Notes under the pieces: generated by a model
What the model saw: the letters and a program-made list of their open reading frames with translations, nothing else
Database searches by the model: none
What the model was told of the DNA's origin: nothing
Assembly: GCA_013397455.1 (NCBI GenBank)
Contig: VYZB01000290.1
Coordinates: 564,762-628,761, forward strand
Reading direction: 5' to 3'
DNA length: 64,000 nt
DNA from: Crotophaga sulcirostris
Taxonomy: Eukaryota; Chordata; Aves; Cuculiformes; Crotophagidae
Part shown: positions 1 to 10,890 of the stretch, piece after piece
How positions within the stretch are numbered: position 1 is the first letter of the stretch
Layout of the letters: every line of letters begins with the position of its first letter
Translations under genes and position numbers: made by a program

Positions 1-1329
1 GCCAAAGGCTTGACAAAGTGGTGCTCCTGCCCTTCAGGGATCTGTATCCAGAAGCCGAATGGATACTGCAAAGGAGCAAAACAGGAATGACTTTCTGTCT
101 ATTTATTACTCTGTGTGCAATCACAGTTGTATGCAAATAGGCTTTTAGTCACATGAAACAATTTTCAAATTTGCGAAGATCAATTAAAACTATTTATCTA
201 AAAAGATGGTATTTATCCACAACAACAAGAAACTGTAAGGGATCTTATCTGTCTTTTCATGTTTCGTTACACAGATGGTTTGATCTTTCCCTACTTAACT
301 GACTGTATTTTATTCTTGTAGGCTCTTTCCACAGTTGTAGAAACCAGCAGGCAGCTCTCTTTTGCCCTGGAACATTGCCACTTACATGCCAGCTCAACAA
401 GGCCTATGCATGCAGTGTTAGCTCCACTTCATGGCTGGCTACATGCTCTCAACTGGACAGCCATCAAGGATCATCAAGATGACTGTTTTAATTCTGTCTG
501 TGTGATAACACTATGTAAATTGAAGATATGAGTTGATGTGCCCCTCTCACTACTCAGTCTGTTGGTCTTGAATAGCTAGGGAGTGGATGAAACTCAAAAT
601 GTAAATTTAAAACAATTCCAGAACTTTTTATTTATGTGTCAGTATTGTCATGTGTTTTTACAGGAGATTCCTATCAATAGCCTCTCCCTTTGGAATGCTA
701 TTAAGATTTGGGTCCCTGTCCCAAGCACAATGCATTCCTCAGTCTGATTTTACGAAAAGTATTTTCTTTACTCTGAGAATTTTCTTCACTTGATTTAATT
801 GAGCTTTCTTCTTTTTTTGAGCTGGGGGAAGCACTTCAACTATCATTTTCTCTGTGTCATTCATTATCAAAGGTAGCAGGGTCTTGACTATGGCTAAGTT
901 TGCCTGGCATTTGCCATTACAAGACAAATTTCAGGGCAACTACTGAGAATGAGGGTAATAAAACATGTTGTTATGCCCAAGATCAGAAAAATTATAATAA
1001 CCTCTTTTCTGTAAGAAGTTTCAGTTTTCCTACAACTTGAAATATGGCTTTGATAGGTGTCAGGGAGATAACTTGTGTCAGTAACTGTCTTCTTGCTGTC
1101 CCAAGTAAAAGTCTGTCTCCAACAAGTCCAAGCAGGAGAGCATCCAAAGCTCGTATCTCCTCAACAGAGATTTGATAGACCTCTGTGTGGTATTTTCTTT
1201 AAGATTTTCACTGCATAGAGGATGCTTGAGCCTAAGGCAGAAGTAGATGGAGAAGAACCACCCCCTCCTATGGTTGTGGCTCTGGCCTGCTTAGGGCCAG
1301 AACAGCAGTACAGAGAGAGACTGACTTGC

Positions 1330-1890
1330 CTCTCTTCTCAGTGATCATTTTTCACACTGATGGCTTCCAGGGAGGGAGGGAATGGCGTCTGCACCATTTG
1401 GATGCATAGAGGCCAAAAATTAACGTTGAGTTTGAAGAAAAAGAAATGATAGAGGGGGAAAAAAAACCCCAAAGACTACTAAGGAGCAGGGATTTGAGTT
1501 TGGAGTGGAGGGAGAGAGGGTCTGACTGTGCATAGAGTAGTAATCACTGTGGTAGAGAAAGGAAACAAAAAAAGGCAACACTAGTGATAAAACATGGTAG
1601 AGCAGAACGGAAATTACCTAATAAAAAGGTTGGTAAACGGGATATAGATATGATTTTGAGACAAGGACTGGGAACTTTTTTTAGACAGGGAGCTGGAGGG
1701 GAACTGAAATGGAAAGAAGAGTTGAGGGATGATGAACTGTGGAGAAAGTACTGCAGGGAGAAGGCAAGAGGAACAAAAGCATGCAGGCAAAGGGAACACA
1801 GATTGTGTGGAGAATGGTGTGAGAAAGTAATGGAACTGGAACAGGACAAGTGGTGGAAGGAGACAAACCCAAGAGAAACAAGCAGAAAGT
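1330..1890 (+). repeat. Purine-rich (GA-rich) low-complexity tract
   Basis: The plus strand is strongly biased to G and A, with many short runs such as gggagggaggg and ggagggagagaggg. The bias leaves long open frames on both strands over the same bases: one of 165 codons on plus, and ones of 118 and 110 codons on minus. Overlapping open frames on both strands are a typical result of purine bias. The predicted proteins are lysine/arginine/glutamate-rich on one strand and serine/leucine/phenylalanine-rich on the other, so I do not call a gene. Confidence 0.55.
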
Positions 1891-3029
1891 CTATGTTCAT
1901 TAGTGTATCCCCTCCTATTTCCCAAATTGATATTCCTGTGCTTCACACTCCTCTGCTCTCAGCCAAATCCATGAGCAGGACCAACAAGATGATAACACAA
2001 CCTATCAGGTTCTCCACCTGTTCATCTGACAGAAGATCTCTTATTTCCAGCTATGAATATAAGCGTTATCTCACCATATGACTGACTTACATTACTATTC
2101 TGCTTTTGTAACAACCTTGAAATTTACCCAAGCAAAAAAATGAAGCTAAAAGAACAGCCTCAGAGTTGCACAAATAAACACTCAGAAGCTACAAAATGCT
2201 GGAGTTACAATAGCCCACAGTGCAGCGTAGCATAACCTTTGAGCCCTGGTTTAAAAGTTCTTTTTTCTCAGACCCCTGCCTTGTCCAATGGACAGGACAA
2301 CTTGTGCTTCATTACGGAGGAACTGATTGATGTATTACCTTTTCACGTGTTCAGTGTGTGGCCCCAGACCTCTACTAAAGCTCTTCAACAAAGGCACAGC
2401 CATTCATTTCACCTTGATCTCTTCTGTTTTTTTAAATCTTAATTTACTTGTGTTTCTACAAGATGAGTGTCTTCCCCTTCTCATTCACAGAGAAGTGGAC
2501 AGATATTAAGGGAGAAAGCATTTTTGTGTGCCCGGTCTAGGTCAAGTAGGAGACGATTTTTTTAGACTGTGTCTTTAAATGGTTCTGTATACAGTTCCAT
2601 AGTGAAAGCACACTTAAAATTGTAACTGTGAGTACCAGGTTCTGCTGTAAAATAAAGTCCAGAGTCTCATGCTGGTTATTGAGAGTACTTGTGAAAAATC
2701 TGTTTTAAGTGACTTGCCTGCCGTCACACTGGAATTACTTGGCAGACAGAAAGCTTCAGCTCCTCAACCCTCTACTGCCTGAAGCAAGGCCATCGTTCAA
2801 CCTTCTACGGATCCTTATCTCAAATGCTATGCAAACTGAGCAAAAGTTTAGTGAATCAGGTAGGAAACAAACTCTAGGACAACAGCCCACCTGGTGCATT
2901 AGTAATTTTGATGCATCCCTGGAACAATTCCATTGAGAATGCACTGAAAGAAGGATGAGAAAATAATCATGACTGCGTGATTTGAATCACAATGTATGAG
3001 GTCCGACACTAAAAACCCCAAGATTGTGC

Positions 3030-3350
3030 CTGTAACTCGCTATGATCACCTATAAAATAGTTGCCTTCTGAATTGACACATCTGCATATGGTGCTGCCAA
3101 TGTTCAAAGCAATTCTGCATATAATTTTCTGAAAGACTGTTGCGGATCTCCATCGTTTTTGCATCTCCATATTCTACTGACAAGGAATAGGTTACTTTGA
3201 GCACTGACTTGACCTTTGAGAAGAAGTAGTAATCACATGGAATCAGGTTTGGCAAACAGGGTGGGTACTCAAGCACAATGATGTTATTAGCTAAAAACTG
3301 CTTCACAGGCAAAGTGTTGTGGGCTGGTGGGTTGTCTTGATGTTAATTCA
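3030..3350 (-). mobile_element. Decayed mariner-family transposase fragment (C-terminal part)
   Basis: Read on the minus strand, the segment encodes a recognisable C-terminal part of a mariner transposase. It has the second catalytic aspartate in QDNPPAHNT, then VKQFLANN, then a PP(x)LPNLIPCDYYF stretch with the third aspartate, then KVKSVLK and a CFEHWQ motif. In intact mariner elements these two aspartates are separated by 34 residues; I count 33 here, so one codon is missing. Stops lie just upstream of the second aspartate. Near the C-terminus the match moves to another frame, where a GNYF(x)GD motif appears, so there is also a frameshift. I found no N-terminal DNA-binding part and no terminal inverted repeats. 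The copy is therefore old, dead and partial. It is a cut-and-paste DNA transposon of the Tc1/mariner superfamily sitting antiparallel to the window but sense to POU6F2. Boundaries are approximate. Confidence 0.82.
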
Positions 3351-5005
3351 CGGCTCACTCTTGCACATTGACATTTTCCGACTGAGGGTAAGAAAATATC
3401 TATATTTGAACACGTGTGCACTTGTACTGAGTCAAGCAACTGAGTTGAGCCTTGTCTCACTGTGACAGGTTAGAGCATGTTCTATAACCATATCTTTGTC
3501 TCTCCCCTCCCATTCTTGGTTCCTGAGCTGTAGACTCAGTCTCATTTTATCTTTTGTTTTGGACCTTGTATATTGTTATCATAAAATACGTGTTCTAAGA
3601 GGAACTGCAGTCAAACAAACAACTAGTTTCCTAGCATCTCGGAACTTTTGATGGATTAATCCTATAAGCTTAAAAAGGCTTCTTCCATGTTGCTTTTATT
3701 GTGTAGTGTGCTTATCCATGTGGGGAAACTGACTGGAATAAATATTATGGGGTAGAGTACCCCTCAATAGTTATTCTAGATTATTTTTTTAATAAGAATG
3801 TCCACAAGGGAGGCTATTCTGGACTAGTCATTGAAATGTAACTTATTCTGCACTAGCTATTTTAGTTACCTTTCCCACATAGACAAGGGGTAAATATGTA
3901 TTATAAACATGAAGCCTCTTTTTTACCTTCTTCCTACAAGCTTGTCTACATGAGAAAATTTACTGACAGAACAATAGCAGTATATTTCTATCATTATAAT
4001 TATATCTATATATTTTATGTACTTACAGATATCAATGCAGATATGTTTATTCCAGAATAAAAGTATTCACACTGGGAGTTATACCCGCATAATTTTACCA
4101 CTAGAGTTCTGTTAGTAATTTTCCCATGTAAACAATCTTTGAAATAATCTAACCAAGATTTTTTTCACATCTTCCTTTGCCTGACAGTTTCTCTAAACCC
4201 TTCATAAGCTTGTAGCAGCCATGTATTTTACATTACCAATACAGTGTGAGCTCTAGTGTTTGTTTACATGAAATATGTACGTGGAGTATCTTTGAACAAG
4301 GTCATCCAATACAGTCAGATTTTTGCAGATGTGCAAAACCTGTTAATGCTTCTTATGTATACTTCTAACCTATCGTTTTTGCTCTGTAAAGATAATGTAA
4401 TAGTGAAGACTCTGAACTGTGTGATCTGGAAGAAACGGGTTTTGAGGAGGTCAGTTGTTACAATCCTAATACTGAAACTCAGTGCTTCTCTCTCCTTTCC
4501 AACGTTACAGTTCGTTCTTGTTTAAATTGTTCAAGCTTTTCCTGGCAAAAAAGATCTCTCACTCTATATTTGTGTAATTCTAGGGTTTGTAAAATGTTTT
4601 GCCACACTAACTAAGCAAACAAACTGTAACAAACAAGCAGCCTAACCAAAACTAGGAGGATCTGACTGCTCACCAAATTCTGAGCAAAATAATTCATTAT
4701 GTTGACTGATTCAAAACCTTCTAATTTCCAAAGAACAGAAACTACATTTTAGGTAAAAGAATTGCCCTCATAAGTCTCTTAATGGCTGCTACCATTTTTA
4801 TGACCATTTTTAGCATTGATGACAAATTTTCAGGATATGTTTAACATGACAGCACTTAGCACTTCTTACTGGCAAGAGTCACTCTACTTAGCAATATACA
4901 ATCTACTATATGGAAAATAAAAGGAGGGGAAGCAGATCAGGAAACTCAGCAGTGAGGAGGACAAACAAAGGGGATAATTAAGGAGAGCCAGGGAGCAATA
5001 CTTAC

Positions 5006-5174
5006 TGCTGACTAACTGGCCAACACTCAAAGCTGAAGAGGAGGAAGATGAGGAGGAAGAAGAGGAAGCCTGACGCACTGGGCTTTGAGACATAGATGCT
5101 TGACTGTGAGCCAAATGCAGGAGATTGGGTTGTGAGGCTGCTTGTCCCACTTGCGTCTGGGAGGGCTGATGGAG
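5006..5174 (-). CDS. POU6F2: POU6F2 internal exon (LHLAHSQ and polyserine)
   Basis: This coding exon encodes 56 residues plus one base. It starts LHQPSQTQVGQAASQPNLLH, continues LAHSQASMSQSPVRQA, has eleven serines in a row, and ends ALSVGQLVS. This is the stretch of POU6F2 directly before the POU-specific domain. On the minus strand the donor is GTAAGT at 5005-5000. The acceptor is TATATAG ending at 5175, which has only a poor pyrimidine tract. The length of 169 bases gives phase 0 entry and phase 1 exit. The leftover A would start the next codon, which in known POU6F2 is asparagine and is followed by the POU-specific domain. That next exon is not visible in 1-5005, so it should lie before this window. 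The serine tract mixes TCC, TCT and TCA codons, so it is not a pure trinucleotide repeat. The true start could be shifted by 9 or 18 bases if an in-frame downstream AG is used. Confidence 0.92.
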
Positions 5175-7159
5175 CTATATATTAAAACGTAAAAATAGGT
5201 ATTTAGAAAATGAAGCAGTAATAGGAAACTTTCAATGTATCATCTCACCCATCTACTTCTGGGGAACAGATCCCATAGAAGCATTAAATACCATGGACAT
5301 AGTTCAGGTGACTGCTACAGCTGGAACAAACTGAGCTCCTTTGAATTCTGACTTTCAATTTTTTCTGAGTTTAATCAGATACTTAATCTAATTAGAAGCT
5401 AAGTACTTGTTTAAAATGGATGATAAGAGACCTATGACATTCCCAGCAGCATTCTCATTTAATAAATACACGTCCTTACCTGTTTTCTGACTCAGGAAGT
5501 CAGATTTTATTCCCTGTGTGGATTCTCATATAAATCAGCATTGTTCTAGAGAGATCCTTTCATACTTTAAGACCAGGGTTGAGAAGAGCGGGAATGGGGA
5601 AAGGGAGATAAATTGGGGGAAAATCCCTTTCCTACAGAGAGGAATAATTTGTTTTATGATAATGTATCTAGCAAACAAACCAAAATGTTGAAATCTCATT
5701 TCTCAAATGATAAATTGTCCTTGTCTAAAACACACAGTGAATGTTCTGAGCCCCATTCACCTCAGAACTGTGTCAAGTAAGACATACCTAAAAAGTCTAC
5801 TGAGTATGGTAGATGCAAATGATATGCTGTGATACATGAATCTGGCTTCAAGACTTCTTTTTCTTTTACAAATTTTACAACAGTGTAGTCTTTGACTGTT
5901 CACTAGGGGAAAGGAAAGAACCATTAATCCCTTCTGCCTATAATAAGCTTTCATATGGGATTGAAAACTAGGGACATTCCCTGGTACTGATTTTTACATA
6001 AAAATCCCAGCTGATTCAAAGGTGGTCTCTCTGTAGAATGAAGGACACAATGGACCTTACAGTTTTGAATTAGCTTCTAGCAGTCTAGTACAGCCCTTTC
6101 AGAGCCTAATAATACAGTAATATTGTTCCAATACACTCAGGTGACTGCTGCTTATTATACCTTTATTTTATGTTGATTCTTGATATTGATCATAAAAGAC
6201 TGCAAAAATCTACTAAAAGGCTTCACTTTTAAGTGATAGCTGTTATCTGCATCCTCAGAAAGGGGGAAAGATAAAGGCCTATTTGGCTTTGCTTGAAGTC
6301 AGTAATTTAAATCTGTTTCTTGAATTCTAAGGAGTATGTGTTTTTCCTCTTTTGATATTTAACTGAACAAATGACTTCAGAAAAGGAGCTGAATTCATTA
6401 GTAATACTCAAATTATATATAATATGCTCCCAGAACAGATAGAAATGACTGATGCTAAGTAGACAACAAATTGTATGTCATAGTAGATAAAGGTATCTGA
6501 TCACATTCAAGATGACACTTTTCTGTGAAATACATATGAACAATTTTAATGACATTATCCCTGTTATGGGTCTGTTTAAGAATGGAAAAAAAGTACAACT
6601 CCTTTTTCTACCTCCCACACAGAACAATATAATATAAAATGAAGCCAGAAACTTTGAGTTACCCTTTAATTATAATGAAAATTATTTTTCTGTCCAGTTT
6701 TATCCTATTCTGACTTCCCCAGGTATCAATAAACAAAAGCATTTTATTATCTCAAGGAGGGTTTTTTTGGATCAAACACATTTTAAATAAGAAAACTGGC
6801 ACCATAGCAAAAGGATAACAGTTGAGAAGCAGATTGAAAGGCTTCCAGATTTCAGACTCATGCAAGCATGGGCATCCGTAAAAAAATTTCAGTAAGGGCT
6901 GGATTTTATCTATAGAGAGAATGGCTACTCTTATAATATCTTCTCCTAGGGAAGCAGTCCACTAGGAGAGCTGGCTTCCTCTGAATGCTGGACAAATGGA
7001 CTGCCCATCCATTGTGCCCCCATCACTCCAGACTGCAGCTTTCAGAAACAGGCAGGCATTTGCACTCTGAGTCTGTTGTCTGAGGGAATCTCTGACAAAA
7101 CTAAAGATTTCAGCCTAGGCGAGGAAAGAAAAATATTGTATTTAGATTAGTTAGATGCT

Positions 7160-8582
7160 TTTGCACTATCTGGAGCAGTCTTAAAGATGTTAGTGCTTAT
7201 CTGCGAGGATGGAGGAGCAAATGTATTATAGTAGCTATCTTTAAAAAGAAACATCTGCAAAATTATAGTCCATACATAAACTTTAACCTGTGGAAAAGTA
7301 CTGAAGAAAATAATCAAACAATTTGTAAGCACCCGCAAGAAAACAAGGTAGCAACAGACAACATGGATTGTTAGGAACAAACTGTGTCAAACCAATCTGA
7401 TCTCCCTCTAAGACAAGGTAATTGGCCTTGCGGACAGGGAAAAAGCAGTAGGTGGTTTGACTTTACAAGTCTCTCGACACTCCCTCGTGTGACATTCTTT
7501 ATAACCTAGGGAAACATAGTTTAGATGAAATTGCTGCAAAAGTAGTTGGAAAATAAAACCAAGAGGATAGATAACTATGTTGAAATGAAAGCGTGTATGG
7601 AGGGTGCTTTCCAGAAGTCTGTCCTCGTTCTGCACTACTCAGTATTTTCTTAATGACTTGGACGATAGAGAATATGCTTACTAAATTTACAGGCCAATGA
7701 CATGCTGGGAGGGACTTCTGGTAGGTTAGAATACAGGATTGGGATTCAAAATGATCCTGTCAGTTTGCACATGCTACTGGCAACAGTGGGGTGTTGCAAA
7801 AGTGATGAAAGTGCAACTCGCACACCAAGCTGTGTGAGCAGGAGTGATGTCTGCAGTGCATGTGAAGAAGATGAAGGGACTGAGACCAGCTCTGTGGAGA
7901 AGGACTTGGGGGTACCGGTGGATGAAAAGCTGGACATGGGCCAGCAATGTGCACTCACAGCCCAGAAAGCCAACTGAGCCATGGGCTGCATAAAAAGAAG
8001 TGTGGTCAGCAGGTCAAGGAGGTGATTCTGCCTCTCTACTCCACTCTAGTGAGATCCCACCTGGAGTGCTGTGTCCAGCTCTGGGGTCCTCAGCACAGGA
8101 AAGACATGGACTCGTTGAAGCGGGTCAAGAAAAGGACCACAAAAATGATCAGAGGGATGGAACACCTCTTCTGTGAGGAAAGGCTGGGATAGTTGAGGTT
8201 GTTCAGCCTGGAGATGAGAAGGTTCCAGGGAGACCTTATTGCAGCCTTTCAATACGTAAAGGGGGCTTGTAAGAAAGGCAGGGACAAACATTTTAGCAGG
8301 ACCTTTAACAATAAGGCAAGGAATGATGGTTTAAAACTAAAAGACAGTAGATTTAGATGGGGTAGTAGGCAGAAATTTTTTATGATAAGGGTGGTGAAAC
8401 ACTGGAACAGGTTGCCCAAAGAGGTGGTAGATGCCCCATCCCTAGAAACTTTCAAGATCAAGTTGGACTGGGTGCTGAGCAACCGGATGTAGCTGAAGAT
8501 GTCCCTGCTTCTGCAGGGGGGTTGGACTAGATGATCTTTAAAGGTCTTTCAACTCACACTGTTCTATGATTCTCTGATTCTG
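7160..8582 (+). mobile_element. CR1 non-LTR retrotransposon, 5'-truncated, with 3' end
   Basis: This is a plus-oriented CR1 LINE fragment. Degraded reverse-transcriptase sequence starts around 7160, with the typical phrases aaacaaggtagcaacagaca and aatgacttggacgatagag. It continues into the region corresponding to 'gagatcccacctggagtgct ... cagctctggg'. The end carries the diagnostic ggactagatgatctttaaag and the tail ttctatgattctctgattct. The coding part is broken by many stops, giving only short open frames (for example 7702-7977 and 8193-8492). It is an inactive old copy. The 5' boundary is approximate because truncation and decay blur it. Confidence 0.9.
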
Positions 8583-8629
8583 CTAAGCACTGAAAAGAAC
8601 TCTGCAGGACAGGCACCATGTCCACAACA

Positions 8630-9075
8630 AGATGTCACACTTCAGAAAAAATCTAGACCAACTGGAGAATAATTAGAGGTGCTTAAGGTGTGGGAATTAC
8701 CTGAGGCTTATGAAGACACCTGGAATAAACTGGTGATGTTTAAGCTAAATAAGGGAAGACTGAATGGGATATGATGTCTGCCTCAAATACAGGCAGAGCT
8801 AATGAAAAGAGGAGAGAATGAGTTTATCTTATGTGTCATAGCAGATAGAATGAGGCACAATAACATGAAAGATTTGAATTAGATGCTGGGAAAAGTTGTC
8901 TAACATGGCAGTAACGCTCTAGCATAAATTGCAGGGAAAACCTGGGGAGTTCCTATAAGAATGCTTAGGATCAAGTCAGAGAAATTTTGGAATAGCTATT
9001 CCATGTAGGAAAGCAGAGTGGACTGGATAATCTCTTGAACCTTGACCTTCCAACCTTATTTTTTATGATTCTATG
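8630..9075 (+). mobile_element. Older CR1 3'-end fragment next to the first
   Basis: This is a second plus-oriented CR1 piece immediately after the previous one. It aligns by eye from a 'ctagaccaactggagaat' segment, through 'gggaagactgaatgggatatgat' and an 'aaattgcagggaaaacctgg' part, to the 3' end 'gactggataatctcttgaacc' and the tail ttatgattctatg at 9063-9075. It is more divergent than its neighbour, with several internal indels, and looks like a different, older subfamily. The start is approximate. Confidence 0.7.
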
Positions 9076-9560
9076 CTATTTCCCATCAGTATTTCTCAGG
9101 GAGAAATACATGATCATGTAAGACATAGATGTAAGACATAGATGGCATAGATGGCAAGTCCAACATTTTCCAGCCATGCTATACAAATAGTCCCTGAACA
9201 GTTCAACTGCTAAGCATGTACACAGTAAATCTGATGCTTCCATGAAGCACCAGAATGAGAGGGAATTCTGTATTCTCCAGTTGTCCATGCATAGCCTATG
9301 TATAGCCACAGCCACTATGTAGCACATGCGCAGTATGCTGGTTAAGTCCAGGAAACGTTTGATTCTCTTCACATGTATCACACGCTGCATCTGCAAATGT
9401 ATTTTTGAAATGCCTAGGATACCTAGAAGCTTGGTAGTTTTTATTGTCAGATATCCAGAAATCTTTGGACAAATGTAAGAAATTCTCAAAATTTGGCTGG
9501 GCAAAGAGGATATAGATAGTGAAGTCTGGATGCACAGTGACCTTAGCTGTAATAGCAATA
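9076..9560. other. Unassigned sequence after the CR1 pair
   Basis: This segment follows a CR1 tail. It contains a 13-base duplication of gtaagacatagat at 9118-9143. On the minus strand it has a 160-codon open frame (9558-9076), long for intronic DNA, but its leucine/isoleucine/cysteine-rich translation resembles no family I know and the frame runs up to the CR1 tail. I see no promoter, splice context or domain. It could be a chance frame or part of an unrecognised repeat. Confidence 0.3.
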
Positions 9561-10208
9561 TAAAAGGGATATTTACAGATTGTTGTTTTCTAACTCACTA
9601 CTTGTGAAGGGAAAGGGAGCAATGGGAGTTGGAGAGTCTGAAGAGTCACCTTAAGGCCCGACCAGGGACTGAGGGAGGATTGCATCTTTAACTCCCTACA
9701 TAATTTTCAGCACACCCCCTGTTTTACAGACATGACGGTTAAGCTGTAAATGTCTTGCTTAAAGAACAATGATAGTTATCTGTGTCATGAAATTGCATTA
9801 AAATACTCTTTCTCTTTTCATCCACTATAATTTCCACTCCAGAAATAGCCTTAAGGAGAGGCGATGATTAGATTATGAATTAGATTCTAGATGACAGAAT
9901 CAATTCGAACTTGCAATAGCTGACTTTTCTCAATTTTGGACACGTACATATGATATGAATTATATTTATGGCTGTTGTGCATTTTCCATCCAAAGACAGA
10001 AGGAGGCACAGAAATTACAGAAGCAGTTGCTGTAAGTGCCATTCTGTGTAGGTGGATATAGTAGACACGTCGAGAATGATGACTGTATGCAACACTGATC
10101 AGTATCTAGCAGGAATATATGTATGCACACTACAGCTAGAGAAATAAGATAAATATGAGAAGCATAAAGTGTGGCATAATACTTTATAAGAATAAACTGA
10201 AAAATGCT

Positions 10209-10260
10209 AAAGGCCTGATTCTTATTTCTTTTACATTAGTTTTACATGCTGCTGTCAACA
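10209..10260 (-). repeat. Possible ancient amniote interspersed repeat remnant
   Basis: The segment aggcctgattcttatttctt, followed by ttacattagttttacatgct, resembles an old amniote repeat. That repeat's other strand reads roughly 'gtgtaaatgagatcagaatcaggccc'. The match is by eye and from memory, and I do not know the element's formal name. Confidence 0.35.
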
Positions 10261-10491
10261 ATGAAGGTAGTATAGACTGATAATTGCAGAAGCAAAGAAT
10301 GAATTAGGTCTCTAAGACTAAATTTTATTCTTAAATTATGTATGTAGGTTATTCCTACACCTGGGATGGTTGATTGGCATCCTGTATTAAGGTCTTCTTA
10401 TGACATCAGGGATGTTGTTCCCTACATCCAGAAAGTTAAATGATAGTGATAGAGTAACAAGGTACTTTACATAAGCTACGGAAAAAAAGAT

Positions 10492-10534
10492 ACTAAGTGG
10501 AAATAAAGAACGAAACTAAGTGGAAATAAAGAAC
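10492..10534. repeat. Tandem duplication of a 20-base unit
   Basis: The unit actaagtggaaataaagaac occurs at 10492-10511 and again, identical, at 10515-10534, with three bases between copies. The identity shows the duplication is recent compared with the CR1 fragment that follows. Confidence 0.9.
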
Positions 10535-10599
10535 AAGCTTTCGAGAGAATATTGCCCTGTATCACAACAGAACTGCTACAGGTTTTACAGAGAATCTGG

Positions 10600-10890
10600 T
10601 CAAAAAGCAAGGGCAAAATATGGCCTTAGTGGAAGGGAGAAGAAAGTAATGGGTTTAAACTGCAGTAAAGGGAGGCTAGGGTCATGCGTCAGGAAGATGT
10701 TTCTAATGCTAAGAAGAGTGGCCTAGGTTGCCTAGGGATGTCAGGGAATCTCCATCACTGACAGTTTTTAAGAACAGGTTAGACAAACATCTGTCAAGAA
10801 TGATATAAGGACAGTTGATCCTGCCTAGGGGGAGGGGTGGACTGCATGACCTCTTCAGGTCCTTTCCAGTCCTATTTTTCTATGATTCAG
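10600..10890 (+). mobile_element. CR1 3'-end fragment
   Basis: This is a plus-oriented CR1 end. It includes gaaagtaatgggtttaaact, 'ggttgcctagggatgtcagggaatctccatcactgacag' in degraded form, and ttaagaacaggttagacaaa. Its terminal part reads tggactgcatgacctcttca and ends with tctatgattcag. The wording matches the older croc/turtle-like CR1 3' consensus better than the copies at 7.2 and 63.3 kb. The start is approximate, and the upstream bases to 10535 may also belong to it. Confidence 0.85.

Larger units (their letters stand above)
1..5005 (-). other. POU6F2: POU6F2 intron, 3' part of window (incomplete)
   Basis: This non-coding stretch lies between the exon ending at 5006 and the next, POU-domain exon, which is not in the window. 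I looked on the minus strand for the conserved POU-specific and homeodomain sequences and saw none. The segment holds a mariner transposase remnant at about 3030-3350 and a purine-rich tract at about 1330-1890. The rest is AT-rich sequence in which I recognise nothing. The open frames here are short and have no protein-like features. Confidence 0.75.

Noticed and set aside
1584..2081. 165-codon plus-strand open frame as a gene
   Set aside because: It lies in purine-rich low-complexity DNA with equally open frames on the other strand, and the translation has no recognisable domain.
1..5005. POU-specific domain or homeodomain exon
   Set aside because: I looked for the highly conserved POU domain sequence in all minus frames and found none, so these exons must be outside the window.
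7702..8492. Short plus-strand open frames as genes
   Set aside because: They are broken pieces of a CR1 retrotransposon.
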